This document shows positions 1 to 9,303 of a stretch of DNA of 64,000 nt, piece by piece. The notes under the pieces are model-generated. The model saw only the letters and a program-made list of their open reading frames with translations. It did no database searches and had not been told where the DNA came from. Each line of letters opens with the position of its first letter. Position 1 is the first letter of the stretch. The translations under genes and the position numbers were made by a program. The DNA is from Bacteroidota bacterium (GTDB lineage Bacteria > Bacteroidota > Bacteroidia > Chitinophagales > Chitinophagaceae), in the NCBI GenBank assembly GCA_947460595.1, contig CANHGS010000004.1:62001-126000 (forward strand), in the 5' to 3' direction.

Positions 1-1070
1 TTTTTAGCAATTAGTATATCTGCATTATTAATAGCCATAGCTTTGCTGTTTTTCTCAAACAAATGAATGCTAACAGGGTCTTTGGCTAACTGAATGGTTT
101 TATTGACTAACAAGGTTTTCACGTCTGAGTCTTTGATCATCAAAGCAGCTTGTTGCTTTACAAGCGTATTGGCATTATGGGTTTGATGGTCTTCTGCCGC
201 GTGTGGATAGGGTACAAAAATGGCCGCTTTACCCGCTACACAAATTTCTGTAACAGACATGGCGCCAGCCCTACTAATTACCAAGTCTGCCGCAGCATAG
301 GCTTTGTCCATTTCTTGGATAAAACTATCTACCCAAATATTGTTCATGCCCATTGCCTTTGACTGATAATAGTCTGCATTGGGTTTACCTGTTTGCCAAA
401 TCAACTGCAGGTTATTTAACTCAAAGGCATCTAAGTTTAAAGCCAGCGCGTCATTAATAGACTTGGCACCCAAACTTCCACCAATGGCCAAGACGGTTTG
501 TTTGTTGGCTTCCAATCCAAAATGCTTTAGTGCAGCTTCTTTTGAAACCGTTGCTTGCGCGATGGATTTTCTTACAGGATTACCTGTGATCATCAATTTA
601 TCGGCAGGAAAAAACTTGTCCATTCCTTCTGCAGCCACATAAATTTTTGTTGCTTTTTTAGCCAAGTATAAATTGGCTTTACCCGCAAAGGAATTGCTCT
701 CGTGAATAAAAGTGGGAATGCCTTTTGCCTGTGCCAATCTTAAAACGGGTAAGGTTGAATAACCCCCAACACCAATCACGGCATCAGGCATAAAGGATTT
801 GAAGATTTGACGCACTTGAAAAAAGCTCTTGATGAGTTTTAAGGGTAGAGCAATATTTTTGAATAGTGAACTTCTATTTAATCCAGCAATGGTAATACCC
901 TTAATTTGATATCCCGCTTGAGGTACTTTTTCCATCTCCATCTTACCCGTTGCTCCAACAAATAAGAACTCCGTATTGGGCTCCAAAGCTTTGATGGCAT
1001 TGGCAATGGCAATGGCCGGGAAGATATGTCCTCCGGTACCGCCTCCTGCTATGATGATCTTTTTGTTCAT
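1..1070 (-). CDS. murG: MurG, lipid II-forming GlcNAc transferase (3' end outside window)
   Basis: UDP-GlcNAc:undecaprenyl-pyrophosphoryl-MurNAc-pentapeptide GlcNAc transferase, which makes lipid II on the inner face of the membrane. Translating the minus strand from ATG at 1070 gives MNKKIIIAGGGTGGHIFPAI, the glycine-rich N-terminal loop typical of MurG. Later the frame shows VIGVGGYSTLP, ITGNPVRKSI, AIGGSLGAKSIN and SRAGAMSVTEI, all characteristic of the family (GT28). The frame is open to base 1, so the last few residues lie outside the window. It follows ftsW after 21 bp and is the last visible gene of the dcw cluster. The identification is secure and only the 3' end is missing. Confidence 0.95.
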   Translation of the reverse strand, partial: MNKKIIIAGGGTGGHIFPAIAIANAIKALEPNTEFLFVGATGKMEMEKVPQAGYQIKGITIAGLNRSSLFKNIALPLKLIKSFFQVRQIFKSFMPDAVIGVGGYSTLPVLRLAQAKGIPTFIHESNSFAGKANLYLAKKATKIYVAAEGMDKFFPADKLMITGNPVRKSIAQATVSKEAALKHFGLEANKQTVLAIGGSLGAKSINDALALNLDAFELNNLQLIWQTGKPNADYYQSKAMGMNNIWVDSFIQEMDKAYAAADLVISRAGAMSVTEICVAGKAAIFVPYPHAAEDHQTHNANTLVKQQAALMIKDSDVKTLLVNKTIQLAKDPVSIHLFEKNSKAMAINNADILIAK

Positions 1071-1091
1071 TTATTAATTCTAAATTCTTCT

Positions 1092-2396
1092 CTATACCAT
1101 TACCCCCGGCTCTGGATTACCCATGGTTGGCATGGGAATGGGTGCCGGTTCTTTTCCTTCCATTTGCTCTACGTTTCTAGCCACACTCAAGATTAATCCA
1201 ATGGCGCAGCAAGTAAATAAGAAAGAGCTACCACCCATACTCACTAGCGGTAAGGTCACTCCCGTTACTGGCACTAGGTTTACGTTCACCGCCATATTGG
1301 CCACGGCTTGAATGACCAAGGTAAAGCTCAACCCCAATGCTAAAAATGCGCCAAATGCATACGGACATTTTCTAAAAATGCGAATACACCTAAATAGAAA
1401 AACCAAATAAATAAATATGATCAATGCCCCACCAAGTAAGCCATATTCTTCTATGATGATGCTATAAATAAAATCGTTATAAGCCTGTGGCAAAAAATTT
1501 CTTTGACGGCTATTACCAGGTCCAAGACCCATGAGCATACCCCCGTTAGAAATAGCAATCTTGGCCTGCTGCACTTGATAAGGGGTTTCTTTTTCCGAAG
1601 CATACATAAAATCTTGAACGCGCTTGACCCAGGTACCAAATCTTCCAATAGATTTTGCCTCTTCCATCTTACCTGTCTTAACCAGATCTGTCTTAGTATT
1701 CCCATCATGAGTCAATACGGCTACGGACACAATTAAACAGACCGGAATCATGGCCACCAAGATGACCAGAAAAATATGTTTGATGCTCACCCTACCAATA
1801 AACATGAGCAACAAAGAAGTAGCTCCTGTTAATAGTGCATTGGATAAGTTAGCGGGCATGATCAGTGCACAAATGATTAGAACCGGCGTAACTACCGGCA
1901 AAAATCCTTTCTTAAAATCTTTGATAACTTCCTGCTTCTTGCTCAACATTTTGCTCAAGTACATAAAAAGCGCCAGTTTAGCAAAGTCACTGGTCTGAAC
2001 GGTCATGTTGATAATGGGCAATTTGATCCACCTACTTCCCTCATTAATTCTAGCACCAAAAAATAGGGTATAAATCAATAATGGAATAGACAACATAAAC
2101 AGGATGGTTGCCACTTTTGAAAACAGGGTATAATTGACCCTATGCAAAAAATAAATAAGGATAAAACCAATCAATGAAAAAGACACTTGTTTGAACAGGT
2201 ATACATTGGTATTACCCTTATACATTTTATAAGCCAATGAACCCGTTGCAGAATATACTACCAAAATAGAAATCAATGACAAGAGAACAACAATACCCCA
2301 GATATACTTATCACCTCTAGTTCTGTTCACCAACTGGCCACGCATACCATTGATGGTGGGCATCTGTGAAAAGAGGGTGTCGTTGATCTCTTGCAT
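1092..2396 (-). CDS. ftsW: FtsW, SEDS-family septal peptidoglycan polymerase
   Basis: Polytopic membrane protein of the SEDS family, the glycosyltransferase partner of the septal transpeptidase FtsI. About ten hydrophobic segments are visible. Family signatures are VVYSATGSLAY near the N-terminus, PQAYNDFIYSIIIEEYGLLGG (the PxAxxDFIF-type loop) and GVTLPLVSMGGSSFLF near the C-terminus. The frame is open upstream to 2507, inside murD, but family conservation starts only around RTRGDKYIWG. I therefore chose ATG 2396, which follows the murD stop by 37 bp; ATG 2345 is also possible. The C-terminal tail is proline-rich (PAPIPMPTMGNPEPG). The gene lies between murD and murG, the usual dcw order. 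Confidence 0.93.
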   Translation of the reverse strand: MQEINDTLFSQMPTINGMRGQLVNRTRGDKYIWGIVVLLSLISILVVYSATGSLAYKMYKGNTNVYLFKQVSFSLIGFILIYFLHRVNYTLFSKVATILFMLSIPLLIYTLFFGARINEGSRWIKLPIINMTVQTSDFAKLALFMYLSKMLSKKQEVIKDFKKGFLPVVTPVLIICALIMPANLSNALLTGATSLLLMFIGRVSIKHIFLVILVAMIPVCLIVSVAVLTHDGNTKTDLVKTGKMEEAKSIGRFGTWVKRVQDFMYASEKETPYQVQQAKIAISNGGMLMGLGPGNSRQRNFLPQAYNDFIYSIIIEEYGLLGGALIIFIYLVFLFRCIRIFRKCPYAFGAFLALGLSFTLVIQAVANMAVNVNLVPVTGVTLPLVSMGGSSFLFTCCAIGLILSVARNVEQMEGKEPAPIPMPTMGNPEPGVMV

Positions 2397-2433
2397 TGGG
2401 TAGAAATGAGGATTAAAAAAAATACTTAAAAAC

Positions 2434-3789
2434 TTATAACTCTTTAACGGCATCTTTGAACTGACAACCCCTGTCTTCATAATTTTTGAAGAGATCAAAA
2501 CTGGCACAAGCTGGACTCAATAATACCACATCGCCTTTTTCAGTCAATTTAAAAGCAGCATTGACTGCATTTTTGGCGCAATCGGTTTCTACTATCACGG
2601 TCACTAGATCTTTAAATGCCGCAATGATTTTTTGATTGTCCACACCCATGCAAACAATTGCCTTTACCTTTTCCTTTACCAGATCTGCAATCAACCCATA
2701 GTCATTCCCCTTATCTGTTCCACCTAAAACCAAAACCGTTGGTTTGTTCATGCTCTCCAGTGCATACCAAGTACTATTTACATTGGTTGCCTTAGAATCA
2801 TTGATGAATTCAACACCACGCACCATGGCTACAAACTCCATGCGATGTTCTAGGCTGTGAAAGTTCTTTACGGCTTCTCTGATCTTTTCTTTTCTGATGC
2901 CGATAGTTGCGGCTGCTATTCCTGCTGCCATAGTGTTGTAGTTGTTGTGCTTGCCTTTTAGTGCAAAGTCATAAATACTCATGCTTACTCTTTCTTCTTG
3001 GATTCTTAGCATCATCTGATCGCCTTTGATGTAGCCGCCTTTTTTAAGTTCTTGTTTCATAGAGAATGGTAATGGGTTAGTAGGTAGTGTAAGGGTTGAC
3101 AATTTGCTTGTGATAACTTCATCGTCCAGACAGTAGATAAAATGGTCATCCATGGTCTGGTTCTGGATAATTTTGAACTTAGCGTTGATATAGTTATCAA
3201 ATTGGTATTCGTAACGGTCCAAATGGTCTTCTGTGATATTGAGTAACACAGATACATCTGGTCTAAATGTTTTGATATCGTCTAATTGAAAAGAACTGAT
3301 CTCTGCTACATACCAAGGCTTGGGATCTTCGGCTATTTGTTTGGCAAAACTGTATCCAATATTGCCCACCAATGCTGCGTCTAAACCTGCGGTGATACAG
3401 ATATGATAGATCAAAGAAGTGGTGGTACTCTTACCATTGCTTCCAGTAATAGCAATGATTTTGCTATCTCCTTTAAAACGGTAGGCCAATTCAATTTCAC
3501 CAATCACATCAATTCCTTTTGAACGAATCTTTTTTACCATTTCCGCTTTCTCAGGAATACCCGGGCTCTTGCAAACCTCATCTGCATTCAAAATCAAGGC
3601 TTCTGTATGACCACCTTCTTCAAAAGCAATCCCTGCTGTTTCCAATTCTTTTTTATAGCCGTCTTTGATCTTGCCACCATCACTTACAAACACATCATAA
3701 CCTTTTTGCTTACCCAACAACGCAGCTCCTACCCCGCTCTCTCCAGAGCCAAGTATCACTAATCTGTGTTGTTTGTTATTTGTGTTCAT
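2434..3789 (-). CDS. murD: MurD, UDP-MurNAc-L-Ala:D-Glu ligase
   Basis: Cytoplasmic Mur ligase that adds D-glutamate to UDP-MurNAc-L-alanine. The N-terminal Rossmann-like motif is LVILGSGESGVGAALL at residues 10-25. The ATP P-loop ITGSNGKSTTT lies at about residues 114-124, and NITEDHLDRY and EHRMEFV, typical of the central domain, follow. At 451 residues it has the normal length for the family. ATG 3789 begins MNTNNKQHRLVILG just before the first beta strand, so the start is well placed. It lies between mraY (72-bp spacer with a short repeat) and ftsW in the dcw cluster. Confidence 0.96.
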   Translation of the reverse strand: MNTNNKQHRLVILGSGESGVGAALLGKQKGYDVFVSDGGKIKDGYKKELETAGIAFEEGGHTEALILNADEVCKSPGIPEKAEMVKKIRSKGIDVIGEIELAYRFKGDSKIIAITGSNGKSTTTSLIYHICITAGLDAALVGNIGYSFAKQIAEDPKPWYVAEISSFQLDDIKTFRPDVSVLLNITEDHLDRYEYQFDNYINAKFKIIQNQTMDDHFIYCLDDEVITSKLSTLTLPTNPLPFSMKQELKKGGYIKGDQMMLRIQEERVSMSIYDFALKGKHNNYNTMAAGIAAATIGIRKEKIREAVKNFHSLEHRMEFVAMVRGVEFINDSKATNVNSTWYALESMNKPTVLVLGGTDKGNDYGLIADLVKEKVKAIVCMGVDNQKIIAAFKDLVTVIVETDCAKNAVNAAFKLTEKGDVVLLSPACASFDLFKNYEDRGCQFKDAVKEL

Positions 3790-3832
3790 CTTATGCTTTC
3801 TTCAACTTTAAAACTTTCTTCTTCCTTTGATT

Positions 3833-3856
3833 CTTCACTCTTCACTCTTCACTCTT
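3833..3856. repeat. Short heptamer repeat (CTTCACT x3) in the murD-mraY spacer
   Basis: Three head-to-tail copies of CTTCACT start at 3833, 3840 and 3847. On the transcribed strand this reads as a purine-rich AGTGAAG array. The same heptamer makes up most of the much longer array at 8821-8983 between ftsI and ftsL. I see no coding potential. Because the period is seven bases, a TGA appears in all reading frames of the transcribed strand once the array has a few copies. Confidence 0.75.
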
Positions 3857-3861
3857 AACTT

Positions 3862-5172
3862 TTACCTTATCTTAAGTGTAACAATACTTGCTACGACCAA
3901 GAGAATGGTGATGATCCAGAACCTAAACGCAATCTTATTTTCGTGAAATCCTTTTTTCTGATAGTGGTGGTGAAGCGGACTCATCAAGAATACCCTTCTA
4001 CCTTCCCCATATTTTTTCTTGGTGTATTTAAAATAGCTCACCTGAATAATCACACTCAAATCTTCAATTAGGAATACGCCGCAGAAAATAGGAATCATCA
4101 ATTCTTTGCGTACAATAAATGCTAGTGAAGCAATAATTCCCCCCAGTGCCAGACTTCCTGTATCGCCCATAAATACTTGAGCGGGATAGGCATTGTACCA
4201 AAGGAATCCAATACATGCCCCTACAAATGCGCCCACAAAAATGGACAGCTCACCTAGGTTGGGAATGTACATGACGTCAAAATAATCGGCAAAGACATAG
4301 TTACCACTCACATAGACAAAGACCCCAATGCCGGCTCCAATAATGGCACTTACCCCTGCTGCCAATCCATCTAATCCATCCGTCAGGTTAGACCCATTAG
4401 AAACAGCCGTTACAATAAAAATCACAATCAAGACATAGATGACCCAGGTAAATTTTTCAGCACCAGGTCCAATCCAAGTAAGTAAGCGGCTATAATTGAA
4501 CTCGTGATTTTTGACAAATGGAATAGTAGTAATGGGTGTTTTTACTTTTACAAATCGCTTTTCAACACCATTAATATTTCTAACAAAAATGTTACTGTCT
4601 TTTGCTAGGCGCTCCCCTTTTTGCAATTGTGCCTGAGGACTAGTAATTACTTCTCTTTCTACTGTAACCGCATTGCTAAAGTATAAGGTTAGTCCAATAA
4701 TAGCTCCCAAACCAACTTGTCCAATAATCTTAGACAAACCAGCCAAACCATCACTGTCTTTTTTCTTGTATGCTTCGCCTTTACTTTGAGCAATTTTTCT
4801 GGCACGGATTTTAAATAAGTCATCCAAGAAACCAATAATACCCAACCATACGGTACAAAGCACCATCAAACGGATATAGACTTTATCTAAGTTGGCAAAA
4901 AGTAAGGTAGGAATTAAGATGCTCACTAGAATGATAATCCCACCCATGGTTGGGGTTCCTTTCTTTTGTTGTTCACCAGCCAAACCAAGTTCTCTAACAG
5001 ATTCACCAATTTGGTGTTTCTTCAAGAGCATGATCAAGCGCTTACCATACACTGTTGCAATTAACAATGAAAACACCACTGCCATGGCTATCCTGAAAGA
5101 GAGGAATTGAAAAAGTCCCGCTCCAGGAATATGATAAGACTTATTTAGCCAATTAAACAAATAGTATAACAT
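3862..5172 (-). CDS. mraY: MraY, phospho-MurNAc-pentapeptide translocase
   Basis: Integral membrane enzyme that transfers phospho-MurNAc-pentapeptide to undecaprenyl phosphate, giving lipid I. Signatures include [17 protein letters not shown] (catalytic Asp pair), [33 protein letters not shown] and [12 protein letters not shown]. At 436 residues it is longer than the roughly 360 of E. coli. The extra length is mainly a hydrophilic insert at about residues 170-230, between transmembrane segments, which I recall as common in Bacteroidota. It starts 9 bp after the murE stop and is followed by the short repeat before murD. Confidence 0.96.
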   Translation of the reverse strand: MLYYLFNWLNKSYHIPGAGLFQFLSFRIAMAVVFSLLIATVYGKRLIMLLKKHQIGESVRELGLAGEQQKKGTPTMGGIIILVSILIPTLLFANLDKVYIRLMVLCTVWLGIIGFLDDLFKIRARKIAQSKGEAYKKKDSDGLAGLSKIIGQVGLGAIIGLTLYFSNAVTVEREVITSPQAQLQKGERLAKDSNIFVRNINGVEKRFVKVKTPITTIPFVKNHEFNYSRLLTWIGPGAEKFTWVIYVLIVIFIVTAVSNGSNLTDGLDGLAAGVSAIIGAGIGVFVYVSGNYVFADYFDVMYIPNLGELSIFVGAFVGACIGFLWYNAYPAQVFMGDTGSLALGGIIASLAFIVRKELMIPIFCGVFLIEDLSVIIQVSYFKYTKKKYGEGRRVFLMSPLHHHYQKKGFHENKIAFRFWIITILLVVASIVTLKIR

Positions 5173-5181
5173 AGTGGGTGC

Positions 5182-6645
5182 TTATCTAGTGGGTGATTGA
5201 AACAGTTCTTTTAAAATGGCTTTGTCATCAAAAGCGTGTTTAACACCTTTAATGTCTTGGTATTTTTCATGACCCTTTCCGGCAATCAGGATAATGTCTT
5301 CAGGCTTGGCCAATTTTACTGCTTGCTCAATAGCTGCTCTTCTGTCTGCAATAGTTACCGTCTTTCTTTTGGCAGCAGAATTTAAACCGGCTTCCATGTC
5401 TCTGAGAATCTGTTCAGGATCTTCAGTTCTTGGATTATCACTTGTCAAAATCAATTTGTCACTAAGACTAGCTGCTACTTCAGCCATAATGGGTCTTTTA
5501 GTTTTGTCCCTGTCCCCACCACATCCCACAACAGTAATTACCTGCTCATAACCCTTGCGTAATTTTTTAATGGTTCCCAAAACATTTTCCAAAGCATCGG
5601 GTGTATGTGCGTAATCCACAATACCTATCACTTTATTAGCACTGATGATATAATCAAACCTTCCTTCTGCACTGCTTAAAGAACTTAATACCGTAAGCAC
5701 TTGCTCAGGATTTTCACCCAAGCAAACCGCAGCACCATAAATGGCTAGAATATTATAGGCATTGAATTCTCCAATGAGCATAAAATGCACTTCTTTCTCA
5801 TTCACCGTCATCACCAATCCTTGCAAACCATTTTCTAAGATCTTACCCTTGAAAGCAGCCATAGTTTTAAGGCTATAATAATATTGCTTGGCGGGAGTGT
5901 TCTGTAACATGACTGCACCACGCTTGTCATCGGCATTAGATATGGCAAAAGCCGATGTGCTCAGGTTATCAAAAAAGGCTTTCTTGGCCTTGATATAGGC
6001 TTCAAATGTTTTGTGGTAATCCAAATGATCATGGCTGATATTGCTAAACAAAGCACCAGTAAAATGCAGACCAGTAATTCTGTGTTGGTGAATGGCATGA
6101 CTGCTACATTCCATGAATACATGGGTGCAACCCGCGTCTAACATCTGGCGCAATAAGGCGTTCAAACTTAGCGCGTCTGGTGTGGTATGGGTTGATGGAA
6201 TAATCTGATCTGCAATTTGGTTTTGCACGGTACTCACCAATCCGCAGGTATAGCCTAATTGATTAAATAATTTGAATAAAACCGTTGCAATAGTAGTCTT
6301 ACCATTGGTGCCAGTTACTCCCACCAATTTCAAATGTTTGCTAGGAGCACCATAGAATTCATTTGCTATATAAGCCACAGCTTGGTTACTATTAGCCACT
6401 TGCAAATAAGTAATACCATCATGAAATAATGCAGGTAATTCTTCGCAAACAATAGCAATAGCTCCTAGTTCAATGGCTTTACCAATATAGCTATGACCGT
6501 CACTCAATTCACCCTTAATGGCTACAAACAGATTGCCAGTAGTCACTTTGCGTGAATCAATTTGTATACCAGACACTTCCAGATCAGTGCTACCATGCAC
6601 TTCTTTCAAGTGAACCTTATACAATATGTCTTGCAGCTTAGCCAT
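5182..6645 (-). CDS. murE: MurE, UDP-MurNAc-tripeptide synthetase (probably meso-DAP-adding)
   Basis: Cytoplasmic Mur ligase that adds the third stem-peptide residue to UDP-MurNAc-L-Ala-D-Glu. The P-loop GVTGTNGKTTIAT lies at residues 109-121, and HTTPDALSLN, MECSSHAI and NISHDHLDYH follow. The C-terminal DNPRTEDP carries the DNPR signature that in characterised MurE proteins goes with meso-diaminopimelate rather than lysine. Length (487) is normal. It follows ftsI by 6 bp and precedes mraY by 9 bp. murF, which often sits between murE and mraY, is absent here. Confidence 0.96.
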   Translation of the reverse strand: MAKLQDILYKVHLKEVHGSTDLEVSGIQIDSRKVTTGNLFVAIKGELSDGHSYIGKAIELGAIAIVCEELPALFHDGITYLQVANSNQAVAYIANEFYGAPSKHLKLVGVTGTNGKTTIATVLFKLFNQLGYTCGLVSTVQNQIADQIIPSTHTTPDALSLNALLRQMLDAGCTHVFMECSSHAIHQHRITGLHFTGALFSNISHDHLDYHKTFEAYIKAKKAFFDNLSTSAFAISNADDKRGAVMLQNTPAKQYYYSLKTMAAFKGKILENGLQGLVMTVNEKEVHFMLIGEFNAYNILAIYGAAVCLGENPEQVLTVLSSLSSAEGRFDYIISANKVIGIVDYAHTPDALENVLGTIKKLRKGYEQVITVVGCGGDRDKTKRPIMAEVAASLSDKLILTSDNPRTEDPEQILRDMEAGLNSAAKRKTVTIADRRAAIEQAVKLAKPEDIILIAGKGHEKYQDIKGVKHAFDDKAILKELFQSPTR

Positions 6646-6651
6646 TAGTTA

Positions 6652-8757
6652 TTAATTAAGTTCTACTTCTACCAATTGTCCTTTTACTACGGGAAGACCA
6701 GCCGTAATGGATTGCGCCATTACTTTACCTTTCCCGTGTATATTGAGTTTTAATCCCATGTTTTCACATACATACACCGCGTCTTTTAAACCCATGCCAT
6801 TTAATTCAGGCATTAGGTTCAACGGTGTTGATTTTGCTGTTACCACTAAATCACGCGCCTCCCCTTTCACAGCTACATAAGCAGCATTAGAAGCCGAATC
6901 TCTAAAACCCATTTTTAATTTGCCCATGATCCTGGCCATGTCTTTTTTAGAACCCGCATAACTCATAAGGGAACTATCTAATAGCTTTTTATTCAATTCA
7001 TTTTTACCACCTTTTACATAAGTGCTATACAACCTGTCTGCAATTTCTTTGAACACTGGTCCTGCAACTGCAGCACCATAGAACACAGCGGCATGAGGCT
7101 TGTTTTTAATCACTACTACGCAAGTGTATTGGGGATTATCTGCGGGAAAATATCCAGCAAAAGAGGACTGATAAATTTTATCGGCGTAGCCCTTATTGCC
7201 ATTGGCCACTAAGGCAGTTCCTGTTTTTCCTGCAACAGGAAACAAACTAGTCTTAAACAATTCTTTTGCAGTACCTGCTATGCAAACACCTTCTAAACAT
7301 TCTCTTAATTGCGCCAGTGTTTGGTCACTACAAACTTTTTCACGCACCACAACAGGATCTATATTTTTCAAGAGCACCCCTTCTTCTCTTACACTAGACA
7401 CCAAATAAGGACGCATCATTTTTCCTTGATTAGCCACTGCATTGTACAAAGCCAGGGTTTGCAAAGGAGAGATTTGAAGATTATAACCAAAAGCCATCCA
7501 AGGCATGGTAGTAGGCCCCCACATTTTTTGACCTGGTTTGAAAATGGTAGAACGCCCCTCCCCAACCAGATCAATACCGGTAAGGGTATCCATCTGCATT
7601 TGCTTTAAGTGATTGATAAACTGCGAAGGTTGACCACTGTAATAAGCCGATACCAATTTGGCCATACCCACATTGGAACTCAATTCAAATGCCTGCTTGG
7701 CAGTTACTCCCCTATGACCCGATTGCTCAGAATCATAAACGGTTTGTCCTGCAACGCGCCATGAGCCGCCTTCTAAATCAACCATGGTATTTAGGCTGAT
7801 TTTTTTGTCTTCTAACAAAGCCATCATGGTAGCCAACTTGAAAGTTGATCCTGGCTCGGTAGCAGCAATGGCATAGTTATAGTCTTCCCAATAGCCACCA
7901 TTGGGCTTCTGACCCAAATTGGCAATGGCTTTGATTTTTCCAGTTTTTACTTCCATGACAATAGCACATCCATGCTCTGCTTCATTCTTCTCCATCATCT
8001 TCATGAGTGCGTTCTCTGCAATCTCTTGAATGAACACATCAATGGTGCTGACAATGTCTTTACCTGTTTCTGGCTCAATAATATAGTCATCATTGATGGG
8101 CACTTTTACACCTCCGGCGATGGTTCTTACCCATTGCTTTCCTTCTCTACCTTTGAGCAAACTGTCATAGGTTTTTTCCAGACCTACTTTAGAAGATTCT
8201 CTGTCTAGACCAATTGTTCTGAAAGCCAGAATACCATAAGGATTGAGGCGAATATTTCTTTCGTTAACAATTAAACCACTCTTGTACCTGCCGTCTCTGA
8301 ACAAAGGAAATTTGCGTAGCTGCTCGTACTCACGATAGCTGGTTTTTTTGTGCAATTCCAAATAAGGCTCATTGTCTTTATAAGCTTCAGTTAACCACTG
8401 TTTATAGCCATCTACAGAACGGTCTTTGAACAAATTAGAGAGATAAAAAGAGAGGGAGTCTAGATTTTCGCGGAAGTGAATGCCACTTTTTTCGTGCAAC
8501 CATTCCACGCGAAAATCTATGAATAAATCAAATTGGGGAATGCTGGTACTAAGCATTTGTCCGTCTTCACTGTAAATGGTACCGCGCTCAGCTTCAATAG
8601 AATCAATGCGCTGGTGCAAACTATCGCTCATGCTTCTCCAGTGCGCGCCTTGCACTTGTTGAATGTACACCGCCTTTCCAAAGATGGCGATGCAGACCCC
8701 TATCACCAGTATATAACTGAGATAGACCCTCCAGAGTATGTCGCGTTTCACTTCCAT
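6652..8757 (-). CDS. ftsI: FtsI/PBP3-type septal transpeptidase with C-terminal PASTA domain
   Basis: Class B penicillin-binding protein that crosslinks septal peptidoglycan with FtsW. Residues 10-32 form one N-terminal membrane anchor. A PBP dimerisation domain follows, then the transpeptidase domain with the three active-site motifs in order: S304-TFK (SxxK), S360-S-N (SxN) and KTGT at 512-515. The last 65 residues or so (PELNGMGLKDAVYVCENMGL onward) form a single PASTA domain, as in Bacteroidota and Gram-positive relatives but not in E. coli PBP3. Length 701. The start, MEVKRDILWR, immediately precedes the anchor. The 219-bp spacer upstream, before ftsL, is filled by a heptamer repeat array. 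Confidence 0.95.
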   Translation of the reverse strand: MEVKRDILWRVYLSYILVIGVCIAIFGKAVYIQQVQGAHWRSMSDSLHQRIDSIEAERGTIYSEDGQMLSTSIPQFDLFIDFRVEWLHEKSGIHFRENLDSLSFYLSNLFKDRSVDGYKQWLTEAYKDNEPYLELHKKTSYREYEQLRKFPLFRDGRYKSGLIVNERNIRLNPYGILAFRTIGLDRESSKVGLEKTYDSLLKGREGKQWVRTIAGGVKVPINDDYIIEPETGKDIVSTIDVFIQEIAENALMKMMEKNEAEHGCAIVMEVKTGKIKAIANLGQKPNGGYWEDYNYAIAATEPGSTFKLATMMALLEDKKISLNTMVDLEGGSWRVAGQTVYDSEQSGHRGVTAKQAFELSSNVGMAKLVSAYYSGQPSQFINHLKQMQMDTLTGIDLVGEGRSTIFKPGQKMWGPTTMPWMAFGYNLQISPLQTLALYNAVANQGKMMRPYLVSSVREEGVLLKNIDPVVVREKVCSDQTLAQLRECLEGVCIAGTAKELFKTSLFPVAGKTGTALVANGNKGYADKIYQSSFAGYFPADNPQYTCVVVIKNKPHAAVFYGAAVAGPVFKEIADRLYSTYVKGGKNELNKKLLDSSLMSYAGSKKDMARIMGKLKMGFRDSASNAAYVAVKGEARDLVVTAKSTPLNLMPELNGMGLKDAVYVCENMGLKLNIHGKGKVMAQSITAGLPVVKGQLVEVELN

Positions 8758-8820
8758 GTACGGTACGGTTGTTCAACCAGATTAAAAACTATTGTATCAC
8801 TCAAAAACTAAAAACTTACT

Positions 8821-8983
8821 TCTTTCTCCTCTCTTCACTCTTCACTTTCTTCTTTCTCCTCTCTTCACTCTTCACTTCCTTCTTCCTCCCACTCTTCACT
8901 CTTCACTTTTATCTCTTCACTTCCTTCCCCCTCTTCACTCTTCACTCTTCACTTTTATCTCTTCACTTTTATCTCTTCACTTT
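8821..8983. repeat. Heptamer-derived tandem repeat array between ftsL and ftsI
   Basis: The plus strand is almost pure pyrimidine here and built from CTTCACT units. TCTTTCTCCTCTCTTCACTC plus CTTCACTT recurs exactly 30 bp apart (8821-8847 and 8851-8877). Further on, CTTCACTTTTATCT is iterated (about 8949-8983). On the transcribed strand it is a run of GTGAAGA and GTGAAGATAAAA units. The array supplies the ftsL stop codon, so ftsL ends within it. The same unit occurs in the murD-mraY spacer. No stable hairpin is expected, since one strand is nearly all purine. Confidence 0.85.
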
Positions 8984-9294
8984 AATCGTTGCGGCGTCTC
9001 CCTGCTGATCTTCAACCCCAACGGCGTTGCCGCTTTCAGCACTTCCGCCTCTTCACTTCTGAACATCAATTCGCTTTTCAACGTCTTGTATTCAAACTGC
9101 AATTCCTTTAGTTCTTTATTGGTATTATTAACATTTCGCACTATCCTATCTGCATTGTGACCGTTGGCTATATAGAGTACCGCCAATCCGGTTAGAAAAA
9201 GAAAAAAAGGAATATTCTTCACAATCCACTGATAGTTAAACAGACCCTTTAAAGGGTTCTTGTTGTTACCAGTATTTGTTGTTTGTTCAGACAT
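8977..9294 (-). CDS. FtsL-like division protein
   Basis: Small bitopic membrane protein of 105 residues in the position of ftsL (between rsmH and ftsI). An N-terminal cytoplasmic stretch of about 28 residues is followed by one hydrophobic segment (IPFFLFLTGLAVLYIA, about 29-45). A polar, coiled-coil-like region rich in N, E, K and L then covers about 50-85. In known systems FtsL binds FtsB and FtsQ and activates FtsWI. Sequence conservation in this family is poor, so the call rests on size, topology and position. The last codons (RLK, stop) run into the heptamer repeat, so the C-terminus may have been trimmed or extended by array growth. Confidence 0.8.
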   Translation of the reverse strand: MSEQTTNTGNNKNPLKGLFNYQWIVKNIPFFLFLTGLAVLYIANGHNADRIVRNVNNTNKELKELQFEYKTLKSELMFRSEEAEVLKAATPLGLKISRETPQRLK

Positions 9295-9303
9295 GCTCTT
9301 TTT

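Noticed and set aside
2397..2507. Upstream extension of ftsW from 2507
   Set aside because: It overlaps murD by 74 bp and adds residues without family similarity.
8769..9160. Two plus-strand open frames rich in Leu, Phe, Ser and Pro (79 and 122 residues)
   Set aside because: They are translations of the CTTCACT repeat array and the antisense of ftsL; low complexity, no start context, overlapped by a supported gene.
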